Source: Acidaminococcus intestini DSM 21505
GTDB lineage: Bacteria; Bacillota; Negativicutes; Acidaminococcales; Acidaminococcaceae
DNA: 64,000 nucleotides
Direction of reading: 5' to 3'
NCBI RefSeq assembly: GCF_000425045.1
Contig: NZ_AULA01000009.1
Span: forward strand, 1 to 64,000
Numbering within the stretch: the stretch's first letter is position 1; every line of letters begins with the position of its first letter. The notes beneath the pieces were generated by a model, which saw only the letters and a program-made list of their open reading frames with translations, made no database searches and was not told the DNA's origin. Positions 17,426-26,286 of this stretch are shown here, one piece after another. Made by a program: the position numbers and the translations under genes.

Positions 17426-18150
17426 GGTTCTTCACGGAAATTTGTGGGGTCATAGACAGATGGATATTGAAAAAGGACATCAAATTCTCCAAAATATAAG
17501 GTGGCTAAACCCAAGTAAAGGAGAATTGAGATGTCCTCTATTTAGTACATTATTTAAGCAGACCTGTTTTGTCAAGACCCCGATTACCTTGTTGGGCTCC
17601 CCGAAGATCCTTTAGACGATTCCACGGTATGGGTGGTTACCAGGTAGAAACGCCATACCGATTTTCTCTGCTCTCACTGCGGAGAGCCGATGCATATCTA
17701 TGGCACGTACCGAACCCGCCTAAGGACGGTGCCTATGCAGCCAAATGCCAGGCGCACTGTCCTCTTCGAGGGGCACCGCTTCCGGTGCCCTTGCCGTCAG
17801 GAAACGGTTACGGAACTCAATCCGTACAGATGTCCTGAAACGAGAATCACCAAACAGGCCGCTGTGTGGATTCCATCGCTGCTCGCCCAGGGATTTACGA
17901 CTATCGGAGTGCAGAAGATAACAGGCATCCATTGAAACACGATTCGCCAAGCTGAAGGAAAAGCGAATCGACGGTCTGGCAAACCATGCCAAATGCCCTA
18001 TTGACACAGGCTGATTGGGAGGATACCACAAGATTAAAACTGCCGAACACGCATATGGGTACAAGAACGACCGGTACTTTTTTACCTTGATTCGGTACCG
18101 GTCTTTACCTACGTATGATTTGGCATCCCACAAAAATACGTGAAGTACCT
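17425..18150 (+). mobile_element. Internally deleted ISL3-family element
   Basis: The left end GGGTTCTTCACGGAAATTTG (17425-17444) and right end CCCACAAAAATACGTGAAGT (18127-18146, continuing to 18150) form an imperfect 24-bp terminal inverted repeat with about five mismatches. The ~726-bp element retains the start and the end of a transposase but lacks the middle, where a full ISL3 element is about twice this size. The flanks are AT-rich and I see no clear 8-bp duplication. Confidence 0.75.
17531..18135 (+). pseudogene. ISL3-type transposase remnant
   Basis: The N-terminal zinc finger (F-L-C-S-H-C-G-E-P-M-H-I-Y-G) and the block RITKQAAVWIPSLLAQGFTT with IGVQKITGIH at 17690-17935 match ISL3 transposases. 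In-frame stops break it, including TGA where TGG is expected after GIH at about 17936. A TAG lies at 17645-17647. The last part KTAEHAYGYKNDRYFFTLIR (about 18030-18095) matches the family's C-terminus, so the catalytic middle is deleted. It cannot make active transposase. Confidence 0.75.
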
Positions 18151-18156
18151 ATTTTT

Positions 18157-18906
18157 TTAATTGTTTTTTTTACAGGAATTGATGAAGGCTTGGAACAATT
18201 TCAGTTGTTCAGGCGCATCAAACATCATTTCTGGATGCCATTGGACCCCAACGATGAACGAGGCGCCGCCTGTAATTTCAATGCCTTCTACGGCCTGATC
18301 TTCTGCAAGGGCCGTGATGGTGACGTTCTTGCCTGGTTCGCAGACCCCTTGGTGATGAAAACTATTGGTACGGATCTTATCCCCGAAAATTGTATGGAGA
18401 AGGGAACCTGAAGAAAAAAGTGTTTCATGGGAGGGATAATTTTTGGGAGCCATATCTCCCATATAGCGGTGTGTCAAATGAGCTTCTTGACCTAGATCTT
18501 GATAGACAGTTCCTCCCATTGCGACGTTCATGATCTGTATGCCGCGGCAGATTCCAAGCATGGGAAGCTTGTGTTCATAGCCATAATGGAATATTGTAAG
18601 GTCATATTCATCCCGTTCGGGTACAATCCGCCCACAATACGGCATGGGACGCGCACCATACCGGAGCGGATCGATGTCATGCCCCCCGCTGATAAGGATT
18701 CCGTCGACTTTTTCGAGAAGGGCAATAATATTCTTTTTTTCCCTGCAATAGGGGATGATGGTGGGAATCCCACCCGCTTTTTCAATGGTGTAGATATAGT
18801 CCGCTGCTAGGAATTCCCAATCTTGGCCAGGAAGTCCTAGGCCAGGAACGCCGATGACGGTATCCCTGGGATCATAGTTACAAGTAATTCCAATAATTGG
18901 TTTCAT
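18157..18906 (-). CDS. Gamma-glutamyl amide hydrolase, class I glutamine amidotransferase-like (PuuD family)
   Basis: This 249-residue cytosolic peptidase C26 protein has the nucleophile cysteine in LGICRGIQIMN (about residue 117) and the catalytic His-Glu in VQWHPEMM. GHDIDPLRYG and NSFHHQGV are further family blocks. PuuD-type enzymes cleave gamma-glutamyl-GABA or similar glutamyl amides. It lies 25 bp after the AGCS symporter on the same strand, which may import the substrate or remove a released amino acid. A second family member is at 23935-24675. Confidence 0.88.
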   Translation of the reverse strand: MKPIIGITCNYDPRDTVIGVPGLGLPGQDWEFLAADYIYTIEKAGGIPTIIPYCREKKNIIALLEKVDGILISGGHDIDPLRYGARPMPYCGRIVPERDEYDLTIFHYGYEHKLPMLGICRGIQIMNVAMGGTVYQDLGQEAHLTHRYMGDMAPKNYPSHETLFSSGSLLHTIFGDKIRTNSFHHQGVCEPGKNVTITALAEDQAVEGIEITGGASFIVGVQWHPEMMFDAPEQLKLFQAFINSCKKNN

Positions 18907-18931
18907 TTTGATACCTTCCTTTCATGGTCTG

Positions 18932-20353
18932 TCATTGTTTATTCTCAGAAGATTGGTTTTGATGAAAACTGCGTTCCATAGCTTCCCATTTAGGCCATTT
19001 CATGTGTTCCCATTTTTCGGGATCGGCGAAGTACTCTTTGGATGCCTTTACGACATGCTGATGGCATAAAAGAATACAGACCATATTGATGGTTGTCATC
19101 AGGGCCGTTCCAAAATCTACATAATTGATCATCGTTTCAATGCCCATCATGCCGCCAATAAAGGTCATAAATAAGAGAACCCAGCGGCCATACGTCTTTC
19201 CTTTTTGACCAATCAGTTTGACGAGGGCTACACAGGAAAATTCAATTTGCGCGCAAGCCGTGGTAAAAGTAAACAGAAGCAATGCAATTGATACAATCCA
19301 CGAACCAGCCGTTCCAATGGCAGAGGAAAAAGCGGCCGCCGTCATCGTGGAGGCGGTTACACCGGGACTTGTCCAGATGCCAGTGCATAAAATCGCAAAA
19401 CAGGTGAGATTACAGACAACCAAGGTATCAAAAAAGGCTTCAAAGACTCCCCACATGCCTTGCTGAACGGGATGGTTCACAGCTGCAACGGTATGGACCA
19501 TTGTCGTGTAACCGGTTCCTGCGTCATTGGAATAGACTCCACGGCAGATGCCCCATCTGATACAGGCAGCCAGCGTAGCGCCTGCAAACCCTCCTACTGC
19601 GGCTTTTCCTGTAAAGGCATAACGAAAAATGGAGTAAAAAGCATGAGGAAAGTTTTCGATATTCAGTAAGATAACAAGGAGCGCACCCCCAACATACAGG
19701 ATACTCATGAAAGGCACGATTTTTTCACTGACTGCCAGAAGATTGCGCATTCCACCAACAACCACGGCAATGCAGAAAAGGGTGAGAATGAGGGCTGAAA
19801 GGGTACGATTGGCTCCTAAGGCGACTAAGTGATCGACTCCTGATCCAATTTGGGCAGAAGCTGCGAAAAATAGGGCAAACAGGCAGAGAATCGTATATAG
19901 TTCTCCTGTCCACTTCCATCCGGTGGCGTTTCCTAAATAATACTGGGGCCCTCCCACCCAATTGCCTTTTTGGTCAATTTCGCGGTAGAGCATGGCCGTT
20001 GTTACTTCCGTGTATTTTACGGCGCATGCAGCAAGGCCGGCAATCCAGAGCCAAAAAACACTGCCCGGTCCTCCAAAAGCAATTGCCATGGCGGTCCCCA
20101 CAATGTTCCCCGCTCCCAGGGTTGAAGCGAGTGCACCACTGGCCGCTTGCCATCCGCTGAATTGACCGTCGGAACCTTCAATTTTCGTGAATGATTTTCC
20201 AATGGTGTGTGTCAGAATAAATGGCAATTTCCGATAAGGGAGCATGTTCAGTCTTACGGCAAGAAAGCACCCGCCGCCGACAAGAAGAATCAGCATGGGA
20301 ATCCCCCATATCCAATTGGTAAAGGTCAAAATAGCCTCCAACAATGCGTTCAT
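18932..20353 (-). CDS. Sodium:alanine/glycine symporter (AGCS family)
   Basis: This 473-residue protein has about 11 membrane segments. Signatures include NWIWGIPMLILLVGGGCFLA, SALASTLGAGNIVGTAMAIA, GGPGSVFWLWIAGL and YSNDAGTGYTTMVHT (usual G.GS.P.AHA site somewhat changed). It imports a small neutral amino acid with sodium. AAAGGAGG precedes the ATG. It heads a two-gene operon with the glutamyl amide hydrolase and is divergent from the MerR-type regulator, which is the likely controller. Confidence 0.92.
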   Translation of the reverse strand: MNALLEAILTFTNWIWGIPMLILLVGGGCFLAVRLNMLPYRKLPFILTHTIGKSFTKIEGSDGQFSGWQAASGALASTLGAGNIVGTAMAIAFGGPGSVFWLWIAGLAACAVKYTEVTTAMLYREIDQKGNWVGGPQYYLGNATGWKWTGELYTILCLFALFFAASAQIGSGVDHLVALGANRTLSALILTLFCIAVVVGGMRNLLAVSEKIVPFMSILYVGGALLVILLNIENFPHAFYSIFRYAFTGKAAVGGFAGATLAACIRWGICRGVYSNDAGTGYTTMVHTVAAVNHPVQQGMWGVFEAFFDTLVVCNLTCFAILCTGIWTSPGVTASTMTAAAFSSAIGTAGSWIVSIALLLFTFTTACAQIEFSCVALVKLIGQKGKTYGRWVLLFMTFIGGMMGIETMINYVDFGTALMTTINMVCILLCHQHVVKASKEYFADPEKWEHMKWPKWEAMERSFHQNQSSENKQ

Positions 20354-20569
20354 GAATGAGCCTCCTTTTTTTATCAGGCTGTCGACATCCTATCTATTAC
20401 TATCGTAGGGGATGGATGAGGCTTGATGTCAATTACAGAATTATCTAAAATCAAGAAAAAGATGGAGTTGACTCCACCTTTTTTCGAAGAAACTATGCAA
20501 AAAAAGCAGGGGCCTGATACAATAATTACTGAAACGGAAGATATGGAAAACCTTACGGGAGGAATCAGT

Positions 20570-21814
20570 ATGAAAATAGGTGATTTTTCACGTTCTGTCG
20601 GCGTGAGTGTCGATACCATCCGCTATTATATTTCCTTGGGCTTATTGATTCCTAACAGCCAAGGTGCGCAGCTGTCTTTTGGTATACGAGAACAAAATGA
20701 TATGGAAATAATCTTAAAAATGAAGCACCTCTATTTCTCCCTTCATGAAATCCATGAATATTTGGATATCCATAGAATGAATAATATGGTGGAGGAAGAG
20801 AGCTTAACAGATGTCAAGCGACTCCTTGCAGGTAAATTGGAAGAACTCAAGAAAAAGAGAGCAGAGCTGCAGTTTGCTGAAAATGAAATTGCAGATTTGT
20901 TGGGGAAAATTGGAAAGCCCGACTGCGAAAAACTCAGGACAGGGGCTCCTCTTTTCTCTTTGTCCTTGCTTTCATGTCCTCATTGCGGCCGATCCTTTAC
21001 CTTGACAGATGCTGTTCTCGATCATCGTTATATCTATCAGGGAAGACTGCAATGTGCCTGTGGCTGTGAAATGCAGATCCAGGAGGGAATCATCCAAACG
21101 GGGAATGTGTACAAAGGTGATTATGATCGACCTGATCTCCAGCGGAGAATCTATTATGATATCAATGAGAATCTCGCCACTCATCTGCAAAAATGCTCCG
21201 ATTATATTGTTTCAAGGATGAAAGGCCGGGCCATTAAAGGAAAGGTTGTATTAGAGGGCCATATCAACGGGTACTTTTTTCTATACACGAATCTCAAGGC
21301 TCTTGATCCAGATTGTCTGTACATCTTGATTGACAAATATCCGGAAGTATTGAAAATGTACAAATCCAATTTGGAGCAGCTTCATTTGGAACGAAATATC
21401 CTTTATATTGCCGATGCAAGTACCACGCCGCCACTAAAAAAAGGAAGTGTCGACCTATTGATCAGTTTTACAGGAGACAATGAACACAGTTTGTATTTCC
21501 GTTCTTCCTATATTGCTGATTGTGAACCTTATTTGAGCCCTTCTGCCCATGTATTGGGAGCAAAGCTGGAATATGATTCACGAGCCCTTAGTTTGAAGCG
21601 GCTTCGTCAAAGCTATCCGGAAGGAAATGGAAACGGCTATTGTCGGGGCATGACCTGCAATGCTTATGAAAAACTGGGGTTTCGATGGCAGGAACAAGCC
21701 ATTGGAGAGATGGAAGTCATCCGGAAAAAATTCGCCTATCGTAATCATGTGGATGGGGAAAAATTACAGATTAGTTGTTTTCATGCATCCAGGGATCCAT
21801 CTTTTAAAAAGTGA
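20570..21814 (+). CDS. MerR-family regulator fused to zinc ribbon and methyltransferase-like domain
   Basis: The 414-residue protein starts with a MerR winged helix (MKIGDFSRSVGVSVDTIRYY, residues 1-70) and a coiled-coil (75-115). A zinc-ribbon-like part follows with C136-x2-C139 and C162, C164, C166. From about residue 210 it shows a Rossmann methyltransferase-like pattern: VLEGHINGY as a degenerate SAM loop, IDKYPEVLKMYK, and IADASTTPPLKKGSVDLLIS. GGGAGG 6 bp before the ATG at 20570 fixes the start. The open frame upstream to 20423 is unsupported. It is divergent from the AGCS operon. The C-terminal part may sense SAM or a related ligand rather than catalyse. Confidence 0.8.
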   Translation: MKIGDFSRSVGVSVDTIRYYISLGLLIPNSQGAQLSFGIREQNDMEIILKMKHLYFSLHEIHEYLDIHRMNNMVEEESLTDVKRLLAGKLEELKKKRAELQFAENEIADLLGKIGKPDCEKLRTGAPLFSLSLLSCPHCGRSFTLTDAVLDHRYIYQGRLQCACGCEMQIQEGIIQTGNVYKGDYDRPDLQRRIYYDINENLATHLQKCSDYIVSRMKGRAIKGKVVLEGHINGYFFLYTNLKALDPDCLYILIDKYPEVLKMYKSNLEQLHLERNILYIADASTTPPLKKGSVDLLISFTGDNEHSLYFRSSYIADCEPYLSPSAHVLGAKLEYDSRALSLKRLRQSYPEGNGNGYCRGMTCNAYEKLGFRWQEQAIGEMEVIRKKFAYRNHVDGEKLQISCFHASRDPSFKK

Positions 21815-21834
21815 ATCATTAGGATTGCTCATTT

Positions 21835-21890
21835 TCCCTAAATAAAAAGGATCGTTGGAAAAATGTCCAACGATCCTTTTTATTTAGGGA
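21835..21890. terminator. Bidirectional terminator with 25-bp perfect arms
   Basis: Arms at 21835-21859 and 21866-21890 are perfectly complementary around the loop AAAATG, with T-runs inside both arms. It serves both convergent genes. The right arm contains the TAA stop of the EptA gene (21884-21886). Confidence 0.92.
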
Positions 21891-23668
21891 TCCAATTTCT
21901 TTTTGCCGTGAAGTGTCCGAGCCTTTTCAAGGGGAAGATTATAATTAGGTGATGCGATATCAAGGGAAGAGTCACTTTCTGGCGCGTTTTCGATACCAAG
22001 AAGTGTCACCATAAAATTATAGAGAAGGTCATTGGTCCACCAGCAGTCCTTATGGGATTGAAGAACCTGCCATAAAAGAGGCCTCTCTTTTCGGCTTTCC
22101 GATGAAAGATGGACAACAAAAGGAATATGGGTCATGATGGGTTCATATTGAGTGGCGTTGTGACCGATGCCTTTACGGCTGTCCTCACCATGGTCGGAGA
22201 AGTAGACTAGGCCACGAAAATCTTGCATTTTCTTTAATTTAACATAGAGTTGTTTCAGGAACTGGTCCGTATAAAGGATGGTGTTGTCATAGGTATCGAT
22301 ATGATTGTTGCCCCCAGAAAAATAGGTTTCATTTTTTGGATATCGATCTTCATAAGAAGCATGGCTCCCCATCACGTGAAAAACAATAAGAGTAGGATGA
22401 GCGCTATCGACAATCGGTACATGATCCAACAGGGCCTTGTCATAATAAGTGGAACCCACTCCTTTTCCCGCACGGCCATTGATAAACACTTGGTGATCTG
22501 CTGTTCCGGCCATTTCTGATGTGGGTGTGTCCCATGCTCCATATTTTCGCTGGTTGCTGATCCAATAGGTCTCATATCCTGCTTTTTTAGCTATTTCAAT
22601 CAAGAAATATGCTTTTTGTAAAGGAATATTGTTGTATTGATTCTTTTGACTTAACGCATAGGTGAGAACGGGGACGGTATGCGTATGATTGGAAAATGCT
22701 TTAGAAAAAAGCAGGGTTCCTGGGTCTTTTTTGAAGCTTTCCAGAAATGGTGTTGTATGGCGTTTGTATCCATAGCTTTCCATATGATCCCTTGTGGCTG
22801 ACTCACCAATGACAAGGACATAGAGGCCTTTTGCTTTAGGTGAAACAGAAAGGCCTTTCAATTGTTCTAGGCGGTCAAGCCGTTTATTACGTGATTTCTC
22901 GTAATGACTGTAGTCAGCAAGAATTTCTTTTGTCTCTTTCATGGCTACAAAAAAGGAGTAACTTTTTGCTTTTACGGGAAAGATGATAAGGCATAAAGTA
23001 AGAAATACGATTAGTTTAACAGGAAAGTCGGGCCTCTTTTTTGAAAGAACCTGTTGCCGGAGTTTTAAGAGATCATGGCCTAAGGCACCGAGCAGAGAAA
23101 AAAGGAGAAGGCTTCCGACCAGAGCTGCGGAAGGAAGACTCTTGATATAAGCTAAGGCTTCTTCCTCATTTGTTTGAAAGAGTGTCAGCATAATATCTGA
23201 AGAAAGTGCCTTCCCACCGCTGATCAAAAGATAAACCAATGTGGGCAAGGGAAAAACAATTGCGGATATGAATAAGAATCTGGAAATGCAAGTGATTATT
23301 TTCTTGTAGGATGTATGCTCTGCAAGACATTCCAAAAGAAGACTTCCTCCATAGCCAAAAAGAACCAGACCGGAGGCAAGGACGGCGTCACGAGGAAAAA
23401 GAGTGCTTTGGGGGTTCTGCGAAAGCACAAGGATTGGACTTTCATAGAGAAGGAAAAGGACGGTCCAACTTTTTAGAAAGGCTGTAGAAAAGTTCATCAT
23501 ATACCCTAGCAAGGCAAAGAAAAGCGATTCAAAAAGGACTAACTTATAGGATTGAGAAAGAGGCTGCCCGAGAAAATATTCAAAAAGAAAGAATAAAATA
23601 GCATAAGAAGAAAAAGCAAGCAGGAAATGATTCTGGGATTGGGAGAAATGAATTTGAAAAGAACGCAC
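21884..23668 (-). CDS. eptA: EptA/CptA-like phosphoethanolamine transferase
   Basis: The 594-residue protein has about five N-terminal membrane helices (residues 1-230) and a large periplasmic sulfatase-fold domain. VIGESATRDHMESYGY holds the first metal aspect, SNHTHTVPVL the nucleophile threonine, and FSDHGEDSRKGIGHN the later metal and substrate residues. It moves phosphoethanolamine from phosphatidylethanolamine to lipid A or LPS core sugar, which can lower sensitivity to cationic peptides. The start is GTG at 23666-23668 with GGAGG 7 bp upstream. The stop lies in the terminator stem. Which acceptor is used cannot be read. Confidence 0.88.
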   Translation of the reverse strand: MRSFQIHFSQSQNHFLLAFSSYAILFFLFEYFLGQPLSQSYKLVLFESLFFALLGYMMNFSTAFLKSWTVLFLLYESPILVLSQNPQSTLFPRDAVLASGLVLFGYGGSLLLECLAEHTSYKKIITCISRFLFISAIVFPLPTLVYLLISGGKALSSDIMLTLFQTNEEEALAYIKSLPSAALVGSLLLFSLLGALGHDLLKLRQQVLSKKRPDFPVKLIVFLTLCLIIFPVKAKSYSFFVAMKETKEILADYSHYEKSRNKRLDRLEQLKGLSVSPKAKGLYVLVIGESATRDHMESYGYKRHTTPFLESFKKDPGTLLFSKAFSNHTHTVPVLTYALSQKNQYNNIPLQKAYFLIEIAKKAGYETYWISNQRKYGAWDTPTSEMAGTADHQVFINGRAGKGVGSTYYDKALLDHVPIVDSAHPTLIVFHVMGSHASYEDRYPKNETYFSGGNNHIDTYDNTILYTDQFLKQLYVKLKKMQDFRGLVYFSDHGEDSRKGIGHNATQYEPIMTHIPFVVHLSSESRKERPLLWQVLQSHKDCWWTNDLLYNFMVTLLGIENAPESDSSLDIASPNYNLPLEKARTLHGKKKLDP

Positions 23669-23889
23669 GGCTAGACCTCCATCTTGGTTATAAATTCATG
23701 CAATAATAAGATAAAACTAGAAAAAATTGTAATAAATATAACGCCTTATATCATACAACTTTTTTTTGCTTTTAGTGGGGAGATAAAATGGACAGAAATA
23801 GATATTAGGCAAAAAAGGGCGACTTTTCCAGATAAAAGGGCGGAAAAAGGGATGGAAAATGAGATGCCGCTTATGTTTTCCTTAAAATA

Positions 23890-23898
23890 TGGTATAAT
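23890..23898 (+). promoter_or_regulatory. Extended -10 promoter of the second C26 hydrolase
   Basis: TGGTATAAT lies 36 bp before the ATG. No good -35 is seen. Confidence 0.6.
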
Positions 23899-23934
23899 GC
23901 GGCGTATGAGCATGAAACTGAAGGAGTGATTTTC

Positions 23935-24675
23935 ATGAGCAAAAAAATTCGAATTGGTCTTGTGAGCAGGACTTTGACCTTACGGGACGAGGTACCTACT
24001 TACCAAAAGGCACCCTACGTGCCACGGGATATTGTGACCATTCTGGGTGAACTGAGCGCGCTTCCCATTGTTTTTCCCGATGTGGAAGGCGCTAGTGGAA
24101 AGGATTATGTGGACCTTGCCGACGCACTTTTTCTTCCCGGCGGACAGGATGTGGACCCGACCCTTTTTGGAGAAGAACCGACGTGGAAAGTGGGCGGTGC
24201 GGATTACAAGATGGACCGCTTTGAAATCGATCTCATTCGGGCCTTTTATGAGGCAGGAAAACCCATTTTTGGCATTTGCCGCGGCATCCAGGTCCTCAAT
24301 ATTGCCCTTGGCGGTACGGTTTATCAAGATCTTCAGGCTGACTGCCCCAGTGCTTACATCGGCCACAGCCAAAAAGCCTACGGGGCCTATCCCGTCCACC
24401 ATGTAAATGTCAAGAAAGGCAGCTTGCTCCATGCGGCCTTGGGGGATACGGCCTATGTAAACTCTCGGCATCATCAGGCCTTGAAGGATGTAGCCAAGGG
24501 TCTTGTTGTTACGGCTATGGCACCGGATGGTGTCATTGAGGGCATAGAATCAGCAGGCAGTGACCAAGTTGCTGCCGTACAGTGGCATCCGGAGAATATG
24601 TGGCGCGAGCATCCGGAAATGCGGGCTCTTTTCGAACAGTTCATTGCACGCGTTGAGAAAAGCGTGCAAAAATAA
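23935..24675 (+). CDS. Second gamma-glutamyl amide hydrolase (PuuD family)
   Basis: This 246-residue paralogue of the 18157-18906 gene has the nucleophile in FGICRGIQVLN, GGQDVDPTLFGEEP, NSRHHQAL and the catalytic pair in VQWHPENMW. It is a cytosolic hydrolase of gamma-glutamyl amides, substrate unknown. I chose the ATG at 23935, with AAGGAG 10 bp upstream, over the ATG 9 bp earlier that lies against the ribosome site. It has its own promoter and lies just upstream of the rpmH promoter. Confidence 0.87.
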   Translation: MSKKIRIGLVSRTLTLRDEVPTYQKAPYVPRDIVTILGELSALPIVFPDVEGASGKDYVDLADALFLPGGQDVDPTLFGEEPTWKVGGADYKMDRFEIDLIRAFYEAGKPIFGICRGIQVLNIALGGTVYQDLQADCPSAYIGHSQKAYGAYPVHHVNVKKGSLLHAALGDTAYVNSRHHQALKDVAKGLVVTAMAPDGVIEGIESAGSDQVAAVQWHPENMWREHPEMRALFEQFIARVEKSVQK

Positions 24676-24706
24676 GAGAAACACAAAGATTGAGCGGGAA
24701 AATCGG

Positions 24707-24735
24707 TTGACACACCCCGTCCCATAGCATATAAT
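24707..24735 (+). promoter_or_regulatory. Consensus promoter of the rpmH operon
   Basis: TTGACA (24707-24712) and TATAAT (24730-24735) are separated by exactly 17 bp, a full sigma-A consensus, followed by a 69-bp leader before rpmH. Confidence 0.9.
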
Positions 24736-24804
24736 TGTATGAGCTGTCAAATGATTTTTTGATCGATCTTGGCAAATCACCTTTGAAGTAAGGAGGGTTA
24801 ATAG

Positions 24805-24939
24805 ATGAAGAGAACGTTCCAACCTAACAACACGAGAAGAAAAAGAACTCATGGCTTCAGAGAAAGAATGAAGACTTTGGGTGGAAAACAAGTCTTGAAA
24901 AGAAGACGTGCGAAGGGCAGAAAGAGATTATCTGCATAA
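24805..24939 (+). CDS. rpmH: Ribosomal protein bL34
   Basis: The 44-residue protein [20 protein letters not shown] (continuing to [13 protein letters not shown]) is a near-standard L34, very basic, in the large ribosomal subunit. AGGAGG lies 8 bp before the ATG. It heads the rpmH-rnpA-yidD-yidC-jag cluster. Confidence 0.98.
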   Translation: MKRTFQPNNTRRKRTHGFRERMKTLGGKQVLKRRRAKGRKRLSA

Positions 24940-25014
24940 ACTATGAGATGGGCCGCCTTTCGCGGCCTATTTTACTCTATGAGGCAGGTGCCAATCGCTT
25001 TGGAACAAGAACAA

Positions 25015-25365
25015 ATGCCCAGAAAAAACACCTATACGCAGGCTCATCGGGTCAAGGCCCATGAGGATTTCCAAAAGATCCATGACAAGGGTCAATCCGT
25101 TGTGGATGGCTATGGCGTTTTTTATTTTCTGCCTTCTCCTCATGACCATTCCCAGCTGGGAACAGCCGTAGGGAAGAAACTGGGAAATGCGGTCTTGCGC
25201 AACAAGATCAAACGGCGGATGAGGGAAACCTTTCGTCAGCACCAGTACCGCCTTAAAAAGCCCGTTTCCATCGTCTGGGTAGCCAGACGTCGGTTGGCCC
25301 ATGCACCCTTTGCTATGTATGAGACTGTGTTTTTGCGTCTGGCAAAGAAAGCCGGACTGTTATAG
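25015..25365 (+). CDS. rnpA: Ribonuclease P protein component
   Basis: This is about 116 residues and very basic. With RNase P RNA it removes 5' leaders from pre-tRNAs. [19 protein letters not shown] and the RNR-type motif [19 protein letters not shown] are typical. I place the start at [13 protein letters not shown] (25015) from family length. No clear ribosome site precedes it, and TTG at 25000 or ATG at 24979 are alternatives. Overlapping rpmH-rnpA leaders are known in some genera. Confidence 0.9.
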   Translation: MPRKNTYTQAHRVKAHEDFQKIHDKGQSVVDGYGVFYFLPSPHDHSQLGTAVGKKLGNAVLRNKIKRRMRETFRQHQYRLKKPVSIVWVARRRLAHAPFAMYETVFLRLAKKAGLL

Positions 25366-25379
25366 ATCCGGAGAGGCCT

Positions 25380-25589
25380 ATGAAAACGATCGCAATCTTC
25401 CTGATTCGTTTTTATCAGATTTGCATTTCCCCTCTTCTCGCGCCTCGCTGCAGGTTCTATCCTACGTGCTCCCAATATGCGCTGGAAGCGGTGAAAAAGT
25501 ATGGTTTTCTGAAAGGAACCTATCTGGCTACGAAAAGATTACTGAAATGTCATCCCTTCCATAAGGGCGGGTATGACCCGGTACCCTGA
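25380..25589 (+). CDS. yidD: Membrane protein insertion efficiency factor YidD
   Basis: The 69-residue protein has the family core [22 protein letters not shown] and ends with [12 protein letters not shown], both hallmark segments. It associates with the inner membrane and helps YidC-dependent insertion. GGAGAGG precedes the ATG, 14 bp after rnpA. Confidence 0.97.
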   Translation: MKTIAIFLIRFYQICISPLLAPRCRFYPTCSQYALEAVKKYGFLKGTYLATKRLLKCHPFHKGGYDPVP

Positions 25590-25616
25590 CCGCAGCAGGA
25601 GAAAAGGAGAAAAAAC

Positions 25617-26249
25617 TTGGAATTCTTAAGTTCGTTTGTGCAGCAGGTGGTTTCTGCCATCTATGAAGCAACCCGCATGATTGGAGAGCCGAGTTACGGG
25701 CTTGCCATCATCATCATGACCATCCTCATCAAATTGCTCCTCTACCCTTTGACGAAGCGTCAAATCGCCTCAACAAAGGCTATGAGTCGCATCCAGCCTC
25801 GTATGAAGGAACTTCAGATGCGTTATCGCGATGATAAGATGAAGCTCAATGAAGAGCTGTCCAAGCTGTACAAGAAAGAAGGGGTCAATCCCCTGGCTGG
25901 ATGCCTTCCCCTTGTCATCCAGATGCCAATCATGATTGGCATTTTCTACGGAATCCGTGATTTTAACTATGAAGGGCCGAGCAGCTTCCTTTGGATGCAG
26001 AGTATCGGTCAGCCCGATCCGTATTATATCCTTCCTATCCTGTCTGCTTTGACGACCTATATCCAATCTCGGCAGAGCATGCCGCCGTCCGATAATCCGA
26101 CGGGGAAGGTCATGCTTTATTTCATGCCCTTGTTCATTGGCTATATCAGCTTGAAATTCCCGGCTGGTCTGGTTCTCTACTGGGTCGTGATGAACCTCAT
26201 GCAGATTGGTCAGCAGTTCTTTATGGACCGGGCCGATAAGAAAGCCTAA
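25617..26249 (+). CDS. yidC: YidC/Oxa1-family membrane protein insertase
   Basis: The 210-residue protein is the short Gram-positive-type YidC without the large periplasmic domain of proteobacteria. It has five hydrophobic segments and the conserved GLAIIIMTILIKLLLYPLT, NPLAGCLPLVIQMPIMIGIF and FPAGLVLYWVVMNLMQIGQQ. It starts with TTG at 25617 after AAAAGGAGA. No obvious lipobox is present. Confidence 0.95.
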   Translation: MEFLSSFVQQVVSAIYEATRMIGEPSYGLAIIIMTILIKLLLYPLTKRQIASTKAMSRIQPRMKELQMRYRDDKMKLNEELSKLYKKEGVNPLAGCLPLVIQMPIMIGIFYGIRDFNYEGPSSFLWMQSIGQPDPYYILPILSALTTYIQSRQSMPPSDNPTGKVMLYFMPLFIGYISLKFPAGLVLYWVVMNLMQIGQQFFMDRADKKA

Positions 26250-26286
26250 AAGAGTAGACAATGCCAAGCGGCAAGGAGGCATGGAT

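Noticed and set aside
17304-17492. Minus-strand ORF next to the ISL3 remnant
   Set aside because: It crosses the inverted repeat and the element end and has no ribosome site.
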